Origin: Candolleomyces eurysporus
Lineage: Eukaryota; Basidiomycota; Agaricomycetes; Agaricales; Psathyrellaceae
DNA length: 15,386 nt
Direction: 5' to 3'
NCBI GenBank assembly: GCA_027579435.1
Contig: JANBPK010001404.1
Location: forward strand, 1-15,386
Shown here: one piece after another, positions 1 through 7,648 of the stretch
Layout: each line of letters opens with the position of its first letter
Numbering within the stretch: position 1 is the first letter of the stretch
Made by a program: the position numbers and the translations under genes
Notes under the pieces: generated by a model
Seen by the model: only the letters and a program-made list of their open reading frames with translations
Databases searched by the model: none
What the model was told of the DNA's origin: nothing

Positions 1-799
1 ACTCGCACTCGAGATGAATGGCCTTGATAGCCTGTACGCTCAAACGCTCGCCCGCTCACAACATCTCCCCCATTTCCATAACATCATCTCCACCGTTGTT
101 CTCCTTCAGTATTCACTCTCGATTGTTGGGATAGCGGAGCTTCTTGGCATAGAAGCTTTCAAAGTTGTTCATGTCCTGCTGAACCTCCAAGCGATTTTTC
201 ATGTTCCCGGAACCGACGAGCAGGGCGAAGTGACGCTATGTCATACTTCCCTTCGCGACTTCCTCACCACCAAAAGTCGATCGGGATGCTTCTTTGTGCC
301 ACCCTCATTCCATCTCCATCTGTCGTACTATTACTTTTCTTTATTCTTCCAAAAGGATCCTAGGTCTAACAATCGCCTCTCCTGGCATACTCACTGGGAA
401 GTGTTCGCTAAACCAGAAGCCTGCGACTTCATCAATGAGATTGAGCGGTTCAAGACTCAGGCTTGCCAATCTCCGCTTGCCAATAGACTGTCTCATCACG
501 CTTTCTTGTGTATTGTGTTCTTCTACTCCCTCTTTTGGGACAACTCCCAAATCTCGGTTGGGAAGCCGTACCTCCTCGTCAAGTCTATCGAACAACTAGC
601 GCTGGCGGCGGAATGTCCCGGCCCCCACACTAGACTCTGGCTGGAACCCATGGATCTTGGTTACCCCTTGCCTTTTGGGAAATGTGAGATAGAATTCACT
701 GAGCGCATTTTCGGGGTGTTACGACACAACCTGCAACGTGCATCAAACGCTATCCATGCCAATGTAATGTTTTCCCTCTGCATTCTTCCGTTGTTCTAA
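1..799 (+). CDS. NACHT-domain NLR-like protein, C-terminal part (copy A, 5' end outside window)
   Basis: The window opens inside an open frame (codons from base 2) that gives about 265 residues. It matches the C-terminal half of copy B (8739-9540) almost base for base. It starts with the region after the NTPase core (SLYAQTLARSQHLPHFHN) and continues through a helical segment with LLGIEAF, HVLLNLQAIFHVPGTDEQGE and CHTSLRDFL, which is characteristic of Agaricomycete NACHT proteins in the winged-helix/arm region. No WD40, ankyrin or TPR repeats follow. Read straight through, it stops with TAA at 797-799. A likely alternative is a 58-nt intron at 764-821 (GTAATG...CTGTAG), after which the frame stays open to a TAG ending at 1028; copy B has the same option at 9506-9563. 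Role by family: a STAND NTPase for recognition of non-self, symbionts or other cues. The assignment to family is firm; the function is inferred. Confidence 0.85.
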   Translation, partial: LALEMNGLDSLYAQTLARSQHLPHFHNIISTVVLLQYSLSIVGIAELLGIEAFKVVHVLLNLQAIFHVPGTDEQGEVTLCHTSLRDFLTTKSRSGCFFVPPSFHLHLSYYYFSLFFQKDPRSNNRLSWHTHWEVFAKPEACDFINEIERFKTQACQSPLANRLSHHAFLCIVFFYSLFWDNSQISVGKPYLLVKSIEQLALAAECPGPHTRLWLEPMDLGYPLPFGKCEIEFTERIFGVLRHNLQRASNAIHANVMFSLCILPLF

Positions 800-1380
800 A
801 TAACTGAAAATACTTCTGTAGTTTCCAACAATTCTAGAACGACGTCCTCGCTCAACTGGTATGGAAGAAATGCATGCTGTAAGGCATGAAGGGGTACGAG
901 CACTCAACCCAGAGCTCCAGGTTTACCATAGTTCTAATCATAGCTTCCAGGTTCTCTTTAAGGGCGGAGATATTCTTGGTGTAAGTCGCCGATTCTTGAA
1001 CGCTAGAAAGATCAAAGTCACTGAATAGTCCTCGAAAGGTGCTAGAATGGATCATGGCTCGCGCTCAAATCCAGTGGCAAGAATTGAGGGAAACGCAGCG
1101 ACCTCCCTTGAGGCTTTCCTTTCATGAGCCCAATTATACCGCCAGGATTGAAGTCAGGCTTGACAGTATTGAGGAAGCATATGCCCCCCTTTCATATGAG
1201 TTATAAAGAGTGTTCGAATGTTTTATGTACTTACTGACAGCGGTGCGTCACCTCAACCGGGGAGTACCACCTCTATTACCCATCAACTTCCCAGGAATAA
1301 GTAGACAGGATGGATGGACCAATCGAACAAGCAGTAGTTATCGGTTAAAGGGGCCTGCAGCATGAAAATGTTTAGATACT
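800..1380 (+). other. 3' flank of NACHT copy A, possible terminal exons
   Basis: This stretch is homologous to 9541-10169 behind copy B. If the 764-821 intron is used, the plus frame runs on to a TAG ending at 1028. A further GTAAGT...AATAG stretch of 48 nt (about 981-1028) would be an intron removing that stop. After it, a frame containing LEWIMARAQIQ (copy A) and LEWIVARAQIQ (copy B) is kept in both copies, although it does not join cleanly in phase. On the minus strand, 852-1055 is also open, with the helical string LKENLEAMIRTMVNLELWVE, and it is conserved in copy B. I cannot decide which strand is coding. The rest, to 1380, shows no recognisable feature. Confidence 0.35.
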
Positions 1381-2480
1381 GGCAGAGATTCGAATCAAAT
1401 CATTCACCATTTGCGTCGAGTAAATCAAGAATGACCTATCTGGACAATCGGTGCTGTGCTCGAAGCATAGTAGTCATTGGTACAAATCAGCGACCGTACA
1501 GGAAATTCCTGCCCAGAAGAACAGACTGAATCGTGCTCGGTGTCGGGCAAATGGGCAAATGGACCGAGTCGGTGCTGAAGAATGGGGAACATGGAAGAGA
1601 GCCGCGTGTGAGCTTGGCGGCAAAGAGGCATTGAATGGAACACGCTCAGCCAGCCGTGTACTTGTATAAAGCAAACCTGAGAGGAAAAAAANGGTCCACC
1701 TGATGTGTCCGCAAGGGACCCGAAAGAGGGCATCGAACAATCTCGCGGACAGCTACGAGAGAAGCTCAGAGAACCCAACAAATGGATGAAATAGAGATTC
1801 GTCGAATCGGCGAAATTTGTGATAATACCGTTGTATGTCTATGGAATTCCTGGCGCAGACTTTTCGCGCATTTTGCTGCACCTCCTGAGTCGTGAAGCTG
1901 CAAAGGTTCTTCCGAGGTAGACGTATCCATGGGACCTGCGCGGTACTGCGCCAAAGGCCATGTACAGCACAATGTCGCCAGTGACCGCAAGGCGCTCGTT
2001 AATTGTATGTGGGAAGCTTTACTAGACATGAACCGACATCGGCACAAATCACTGTCGGGCGAGAAGAAGCATGACACACCAAAAGAGCCACGAACTGGGG
2101 GCTGAAGATTGAAGCTGCGCTGACCAAAAGATCGACTGTGCCTCCCGCTGCCTAAAAAATACAAGTTAACTGGCCTTAACATAAATGAATGCAGTCCTTG
2201 TATTTCACACACCTTCACAATTGCACTGAGCAACAGCTGCCACTGTTCCGAAATGCCGCAAAAGCGATGGGCAGTTGGATAAGAGGAGAGACTGAGACTC
2301 AGCAGACAGACCAAAATACGCCCAAATACAAATGAAAGGGTTGTAAACCCGAATCTCCCGAGCACCGAGCCCTAAAATCACCGTGCTTGTACTCTGTTTG
2401 CATTCTCACTAGGCGAAGCCACGCAAGGGATGATCGATTCGAAACGACCGTGATATTGGCAAAATGTACTTGTGCACACT
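1381..2480. repeat. Repeated module T, copy 1 (function unknown)
   Basis: The module begins with GGCAGAGATTCGAATC and recurs at 4866, 10170 and 15070. Copies 1 and 2 remain alignable over the full ~1.1 kb up to the Erv25-like pseudogene; copy 3 stops after about 440 bp and copy 4 runs off the window. Several frames are open on both strands (for example minus 1766-2365), but substitutions and indels between copies 1 and 2 do not respect any one frame. A minus-strand intron-like stretch (GTGTGTGAAAT to TTTTTTAG, about 2145-2212) is conserved, which hints that this was once a spliced minus-strand gene. I do not recognise a product. One N lies at 1692. Confidence 0.6.
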
Positions 2481-3290
2481 CTAATCAGTGAGATACTTGT
2501 GCGTAAAGTAGGCGCGTAGGTGCGGTGAGTGCACAGAAGGTGAACCAAGCAAATCCTTGGACACAATTGTTCGTGAAGACTAGAGGAAAGGAAACTGAGT
2601 TAAACGGGATGTGTATCGGGAAGGAAACGACGCACGCACTGTTGATTTTAGTCTATCGCTCTTCTCGAGTCTTCATTTCATCAATAATCCTCTTCAGCTG
2701 GCCTTCAACTTTGCGCATTTCGGTTTTGAGGCTGGAAAAGGTATTCCTCTTTGGCAATAGCACTGGTTGGGACTTTGGAAACACACTTGTGATCCACAGC
2801 GCCGGCACCAATATCTGCGACCAAGCCCGCAATACGAGAAAGCTCCAAGCCTCGGTCTAAGCTCGCATCTGCAAGCAACCAGACCAAAACGAAAACCATC
2901 AGCAACAGTACACCAACACATAGGAGGCCAGAGGACACGTACCTCCCCCAACATGATATTTCAAACACACCCCAACCTCAACCTCCGCATGGGTCCCTTC
3001 TTAGCCAACCTCTTCCCGCCCTTAATCTCCTTCTTGCTCGGATAAGGTTCTCATTTGAGCTCGAATCTCGATATCCATTCTCTGATTTGGGTTTTCCGAA
3101 CGTTCGCTGTGACAATCACGAGCTGATTCCTGTGCATCGAATTCCAAATGCATTTTGCATTAGAATAGCGGAAAGTTGACATGGAAAATTATATAGCTGA
3201 GGTTTCTGGTGGCGAGCATAGTTGGAAAAGACCGAGCAGTGAGAGCGCAAGGAGGGAAGTTACGAGAACGCTTGTGCTTCCCAGTGTATA
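2481..3290 (-). pseudogene. p24/GOLD-family ER cargo receptor (Erv25-like), decayed copy 1
   Basis: Reading the minus strand from about 3265 down, pieces of a p24 (emp24/gp25L, TMED) protein appear in order: a hydrophobic signal sequence (VLVTSLLALSLLGLF); a GOLD-domain start (KCIWNS, NQLVIVTANV, then MDIEI near 3078); a piece around 2800-2870 with LADIG-like GLVADIGAGAVDH; a coiled coil (KTEMRKVEGQLKRIIDEMKT, REER); and a C-terminal exon with VQGFAWFTF and the cytosolic tail HLRAYFTHKYLTD ending at TAG 2481-2483. Such proteins cycle between ER and Golgi and load cargo into COPII vesicles. Lesions: AAA to TAA after the signal region, frameshifts in the GOLD domain, TAG straight after REER, and a 23-nt deletion in the transmembrane segment relative to copy 2. 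Erv25 is the best subfamily guess, from VDIGA...MRK.EG and the YLxD end. Confidence 0.82.
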
Positions 3291-3423
3291 TGATATCTCC
3301 TTCAATGAAGTTGACACGGAATGTCGAGATGGTCATTAGGAGAGTGTACCTAGGGTATTTGACCATGAGCCTTCACTGGATGATAGGGGCGGGGGCAGAG
3401 TAGAGTAGGGTGAGAGCACTCAC

Positions 3424-3830
3424 ACAACGAGACCAAGCGTGACACACAGGCTTCGGTTTTTCAGAATCGGCTTCATATCCACAGAAGGTCATACCAGCGG
3501 CGACAAAAACGCACATCCCAAAGCCAATCTGAGGTCGGTGTGTAGGTGTGTCTGCTTGGCCGTGATAGGAGCTACAAGGGTGAACAGAGGATGTCAGTGA
3601 ACGAGGCTCTTCCTAGCCCGGATTGGGAACAGATGAGTGGGGATGACCGCGCTCATGGGCATCCCTCACATAAGCTAATCATCGAATCCCAAAGGGATTT
3701 CGTCCAGACAGCAGACACCAAAAAGCGAATGGACATACCTGCTTCACAGCATCATCGCAAGCATTCTTCAGACCTTCGCCTCCTCTCTGTCCAATGCAGG
3801 AACTGTGGTTGCCAGAGGTCTCAAAGCCGG
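3424..3830 (-). pseudogene. Signal peptidase complex subunit 2 (Spc2/SPC25-like) relic
   Basis: The minus strand encodes, upstream to downstream, ALDREEAK (about 3790-3815), then LKNACDDAVKQ ending at 3739. A GTATGT donor follows at 3738, then a stretch closing with CTTGTAG at 3572 (167 nt, long for this genome). The second exon has KQTHLHTDLRLALG followed, in a shifted frame, by CVFVAAGMTFCGYEADSEKP. Spc2 proteins carry just this order: an L(K/R)NACDDAL helix, then HLHTDVRLALG leading into the first membrane helix, then a YGY motif followed by an acidic stretch and EKxKP. Spc2 is a non-catalytic ER membrane subunit of signal peptidase. The copy is broken by a frameshift between the LALG and VFVAAG parts and by loss of sequence before LKNACDD. 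The assignment is by recalled family pattern and rests on short segments. Confidence 0.68.
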
Positions 3831-3880
3831 TCCGCAGGATCTTGGAGGGAGGAAAGAAATGATGAGCGCGTTGTTTCAGG

Positions 3881-3915
3881 CACGTGGCCAGCCAAAGTCC
3901 ATGTTTCTGACGTCA
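3881..3915. promoter_or_regulatory. Conserved E-box plus CRE-like palindrome, copy 1
   Basis: CACGTG lies at 3881-3886 and the palindrome TGACGTCA at 3908-3915. The same pair recurs at 7200/7245 and 14538/14595, while the sequence around them has drifted. It sits between the minus-strand Spc2-like relic and the plus-strand NACHT start, so it could serve either. bHLH factors bind CACGTG; CREB/ATF-type bZIP factors bind TGACGTCA. That these sites work here is inference. Confidence 0.45.
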
Positions 3916-4170
3916 TTCTCAGTCCTGGCCACCGTATCACATTCCTTTCCCCAAAGTACTGCGCTAAACATCATAGGAGAACATTATTAGACCAAACCCT
4001 AACGTCCTCGATGTTGTTCGGCATTGACACCAATTCACTGCTTCAAATTCTCCGCATGCTGGACACTCATTCATGGCCCGTGCCTTTAGCGTGCCTCTCT
4101 CGCGTTCTCTGCGTTGCATTCATATTTGTCGCCTCGTGTGTGGCTATATTAGTTTTCCATTCGATACGTC

Positions 4171-4308
4171 TTATGCGTGACATGTTGACATGGCTTTGCA
4201 CTCACAGGATAGCCTTCACGTTGCACAGCGCTTTTCCTCGCCTCTTCTCCACTTCTCCCCCCTTCCCACCTTCTACCCCCCGTTCAATTTCACCGCAACA
4301 CCTCTTGA
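4171..4308 (+). promoter_or_regulatory. Core promoter and 5' leader of truncated NACHT gene
   Basis: The 137 bp before the ATG match 7511-7647 with a single difference (4298 A against 7638 G), although sequence further upstream differs clearly. A CT-rich tract (CCTCTTCTCCACTTCTCC and following C/T runs, about 4238-4280) is typical of fungal promoters near the transcription start. A weak TATA-like stretch lies at about 4144-4150. Either selection or recent gene conversion keeps this block uniform. Confidence 0.6.
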
Positions 4309-4919
4309 ATGACGGAGGCACCCTTGCACTTTGAAAACTTCTCCGGCTCTCGTAATGTTCAACTGGGACAACAAACCATTAACCTCATCGCTGGAAATCA
4401 GTACCTGTCGAATGGGAGACAAAGTCAGTAATTCTTTGAGAATGTGTCTACGGCTACTAAACCTCGTCTTTAGACCTCATTCTCAGGCTAAACCCAATTT
4501 TCGATGCCTCCCACACTCGAGATCGAAGAGCATCGCCCCCCGACTCGGCATGCTTTGCTGGAACGAGGGTGGACGTGATCGAAGAAATAACGTCCTGGGC
4601 CGACGTCGAAATTGTGCTCAGCGAAACGCCGGTTGTGGACATCTACTGGTTTCACGGATTCGCAGGAAGTGGCAAGTCCGCCATCTCGCTGGAGATCGCA
4701 AAGATATACGCTGGCTCCGGGCGCTTGCTCGCAAGCTACTTCTTCTTCCGCAATGCAGGAGATAGGAGCCGGATGAACAGGTTCGCAGCGACACTTGCAG
4801 CTCAAATGGCAGCTGCGGTGCCTGCTACCGCCTCATTCATCAAAACTGCCCTTGACGCAGAGACCGGCAGAGATTCGAATCAAATCATTCACCATTCGCG
4901 TCAAGTGAATCAAGAATGA
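4309..4919 (+). CDS. Truncated NACHT protein, P-loop region only (about 186 aa)
   Basis: Exon 1 is 4309-4423, with start MTEAPLHFENFSGSRNVQLG. A 50-nt intron at 4424-4473 (GTCAGT...TTTAG) follows, and exon 2 runs 4474-4919; splicing joins the frame exactly (A|AC). The protein has the short N-terminal motif VQLGQQTINLIAGNQYL, a linker with DASHTRDRRASPPDSACF, and the Walker A motif HGFAGSGKSAI, then YFFFRNAGDRSRMNRFAATL. After LDAET the frame crosses the joint with module T at about 4865 and adds an unrelated tail (GRDSNQIIHHSRQVNQE) before TGA at 4917-4919. Walker B, the sensor and all C-terminal parts are missing. Exon 1, intron, start and promoter are intact, so it could be expressed as a short P-loop peptide; it may equally be a dead copy. 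Confidence 0.75.
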
Positions 4920-5990
4920 CCTATCTGGACTATCGGTGCTCTGCTCAAAGTATAGTAGTCATTGGTACGAATCAGCGACCATACAGGCAACGGTGGTATG
5001 AAGCTAGCCTTACCGGAAATTCCTGCCAAGAACAATGGACTGAATCGTGCTCGGTGTTGGGGAAATAAGTGGACCGAGTAGGTAGTGAAGAATGGGGAAC
5101 ATGGAAGAGAGCTGTGTGTAGGCTTAGCAGCAAAGAGGCATCGAATAGAACACGCTCAGCCAGCTGTGTACTTGTATCAAGCAAACCTGAGAAGAAAAAG
5201 AATCCACCTGATGTGTCCACAAGGAACCCGAAAGAGGGCGTCGAACAATCTTGGGGCCAGCTACGAGAGAACCCAACGAATGGATGAAATCGAGATTTGT
5301 CGGATCGGCGAAATTTGTGCGATGACACCGTTGTATGTCAATGGAATTCCTGGCGCAGACTTATTGCGCATTTTGCTACACTTCCTGAGTCGTGAAGCTG
5401 CAAAAGTGCTTCCGGAATGGACGTATACTTGGAACCTGCGCAGTACTGCGCCCAATGCCATGCACAGCACAATGTCGCCAGTGACCGTAAGGCGCTCGTT
5501 AATTGTATGTGGGAAGCTTTACTAGACATGAACCGACATCAGCCCAAATCACTGTCGGGCGAGAAGAAGCATGACGCACAAACAGAGCCACGAACTGGGG
5601 GTTGAAGATTGAAGCCGCGCTGACCGAAAGATTGACTGTGCGTCCCGCTGCCTAAAACCATACAAGTTTAGTCGCCTTAACATAAATGAATGCAGTCCTT
5701 GTAGTTCACACACCTTCACAATTGCACTGAGCAACGGTTGCCACCGTTCCGAAATACTGCACAAGCGATGGGCAGTTGGACAAGAGGAGAGAGTGAATGC
5801 AGACAGACTAAAATATGCCCGAACACAAATGAAAGGGCCGTCAGGCTCGTGAAACTGAATCTCGCGAGCGCCGAGCCCTAAAAATCACTGTGCTTGCCAT
5901 GCTCTGTTTGCATTCTCACTAGGCGAAGCTACGCAAGGGATGATCGATTCAGAACGACTGTGATATTGGCAAAACATACGTATGCACAAT
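4866..5990. repeat. Module T, copy 2
   Basis: The module joins directly to the truncated NACHT gene at GACGCAGAGACC|GGCAG. It aligns with copy 1 throughout, with small indels. A plus-strand frame at 5085-5525 is open for 146 codons (with YVNGIPGADLLRILLHFL), but the equivalent frame in copy 1 is broken by a 2-nt indel and a TAG. Minus-strand frames are likewise broken in one copy or the other. The conserved intron-like stretch recurs here on the minus strand (about 5652-5716). No product is recognised. Confidence 0.6.
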
Positions 5991-6785
5991 CTAATCAATG
6001 AGATACTTGCGCTTGAAATAGGGGCGTAGGTGCAAGATTTGTCATACACACAGAGCGGTGAGTGCGCCGATGGTGAACCACGCAAGCCCCTGAACACAGT
6101 CGTTTGTGGAGACTAAATGGAGAAAAAATGAGTAAAATGGGGCGTGCATCGAGTAGGAGGAAGGACGCACCATTGGCTTTTGTAAATAATTCTTCTCGAG
6201 TCTTGAGGTAATCCATTTCTATTTCTCCTTTAGCTGCCTTCGATTTTGCGCATTTCGGTTTCGAGGCTGGAAAGAGATTTTTGGTTGGCATTAGCACTGT
6301 TGAAGGCTCATGAGCACAGGGAATGGGTATTTAGAGTTTGCAAACGCACTCGTAATTCATAGCGTCAGCACCAATATCGACATACAAGTCTGCAATACGA
6401 GTAAGCTTTGAAGCTTGGTCCGAGCTCACATCTACAAGCAACCGAACCAAAACAAGAACCATTAGCAACGGTGCACAAACATACCAGAAGCCAGAGAACA
6501 CGTACCTCGCTTAACATAATCCTTTGAACACACCCCAACCTCACCCCCCGCGTGAGTCGTAATAGCCAACCTCGTCTCGTCCTCAATGCCCTTCTTGCTC
6601 AAGTAAACGTTCTTACTAGAGCTCGTATCCACAATTTCGATATCCATTGGGATGACAGGGCGCTGGCATGGAGAATTTGATAGGTGAGGTTTCCGGTGGC
6701 GAACATGGTAGGAGAAAAGCGAGCAGCGAGAGAGCGAGGGGGGAGGTTACAAGGATGTTCTGCGCTTCCGAACGAATATAGTATT
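5991..6785 (-). pseudogene. p24/GOLD-family ER cargo receptor (Erv25-like), decayed copy 2
   Basis: On the minus strand the order is: signal sequence LVTSPLALSLLAFLL (about 6700-6745); a GOLD piece starting at 6647, with MDIEIVDTSSSKNVYLSKKG, ETRLAITTHAGGEVGVCSK; an intron (GTACGT...TTGTAG); SKLTRIADLYVDIGADAMNY; a second intron (GTGCGT...TTTCCAG); coiled coil LETEMRKIEG and YLKTREEL; a third intron; and the last exon 5991-6112 with STNDCVQGLAWFTIGALTAL and HLRPYFKRKYLID. This is the classic p24 layout of GOLD, coiled coil, one membrane helix and short tail. Damage: loss of the stretch present in copy 1 as KCIWNS..NQLVIVTANV, frameshifts after MRKIEG, and a TGA at 6042-6044 where a Trp is expected in the membrane helix. 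These lesions differ from those of copy 1, so the copies decayed separately. Confidence 0.85.
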
Positions 6786-7063
6786 GCCTCCAATGGAAGT
6801 AGGCATAGACTGAGAGCGTCGAGATGGCCCTTAGGGGAGTGTACCTAGGCTGTTTCGTAATGAGGCTTCACCGGGTGATAGAGGCAGGGGCTACAAGGGC
6901 GAATAGCTACAAGGGCGAAAAGAGGATATCAGCGAACGAGGCTCGTCATAGCCTGGATCGGGCCATTCAAGGTGATGGACGAGTGGGGGGTGCATCCCTC
7001 ACACAACCTGACCATCATCTCAAAGGCCTTTCGTCCAGGCAGCAGACACCAAAGACGAATGGA

Positions 7064-7130
7064 CGTACCCGATGCTGTGAGCATTCTTCAGCTTTGCGCC
7101 TTCACCTCTCTGTCCAATCTAGGAATCGTG
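7064..7130 (-). pseudogene. Spc2-like relic, fragment of first exon only
   Basis: The minus strand keeps LDREVKAQ and, in another frame, KLKNAHS at the position matching LKNACDDAVKQ of the first block, followed by a GTACGT donor-like site. The second exon, with the HLHTDLRLALG motif, is gone; in its place near 6888-6920 is a short tandem duplication of GCTACAAGGGCGAA. On its own this piece would not be recognisable; the call rests on alignment with 3739-3815. Confidence 0.45.
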
Positions 7131-7199
7131 GTTGTCGGTCCGCGGGATCTTGAGGGAGGGAAAAGAATGGACGCAATGATGAGAGCGCGTTGTTTCAGG

Positions 7200-7252
7200 C
7201 ACGTGGCCAGTCTCATCGTCTCCGACCAGGAGGAGATATGTTTCTGACGTCA
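7200..7252. promoter_or_regulatory. Conserved E-box plus CRE-like palindrome, copy 2
   Basis: CACGTG is at 7200-7205 and TGACGTCA at 7245-7252. The spacing is wider than in copy 1 (39 against 21 bases between the motifs), yet both motifs are intact. It lies about 400 bp upstream of the NACHT copy B start. Confidence 0.45.
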
Positions 7253-7510
7253 TTGTCCTGGCACATTCCCAAAGGCACCGCCCTAGCATCACAGGAGAAC
7301 ATTATTGGACAACCGACTCTCCATCCTCCTTGCAACGTCCTCGATGTCGTTTGGCATTGACACCAATTCAGTGCCCCGAATTCTCCGTGTGCCGGACCTT
7401 CATTCATGGCCCGTGCCTTTAGCATGCCTCCCGCGCCTTCTCTGCGTTGCATTCATATCTGTCGCCTCATGTGTGACTATATCAGTCTTTCATTGAAACT
7501 CGATATGTCT

Positions 7511-7648
7511 TTATGCGTGACATGTTGACATGGCTTTGCACTCACAGGATAGCCTTCACGTTGCACAGCGCTTTTCCTCGCCTCTTCTCCACTTCTCCCC
7601 CCTTCCCACCTTCTACCCCCCGTTCAATTTCACCGCAGCACCTCTTGC
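7511..7648 (+). promoter_or_regulatory. Core promoter and 5' leader of NACHT copy B
   Basis: This block is nearly identical to 4171-4308, including the CT-rich tract at about 7578-7620 and the leader TTCAATTTCACCGCAGCACC just before the ATG. Confidence 0.6.

Larger units (their letters stand above)
1381..4865. repeat. Large tandem block, unit 1
   Basis: The 3,485-bp block holds module T, Erv25-like relic, Spc2-like relic, promoter and NACHT 5' part. It aligns in the same order with 4866-~8202. Similarity is uneven: very high over the NACHT promoter and exons, lower (with many indels) over the pseudogenes and the ~3600-4150 interval. Confidence 0.8.

Noticed and set aside
1766..2365. Minus-strand frame of 199 codons in module T
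   Set aside because: Copy 2 has stops and frameshifts in the same frame and the translation crosses an obvious intron-like stretch; treated as part of a worn repeat.
3546..4334. Plus-strand frame of 262 codons upstream of the truncated NACHT gene
   Set aside because: The matching region in unit 2 (about 6890-7680) has many indels that break the frame, it covers the Spc2-like relic and the NACHT promoter, and the translation resembles no family.
5085..5525. Plus-strand frame of 146 codons in module T copy 2
   Set aside because: It looks protein-like in part (GIPGADLLRILLHFL), but copy 1 has an indel and TAG in the same place and no family is recognised.
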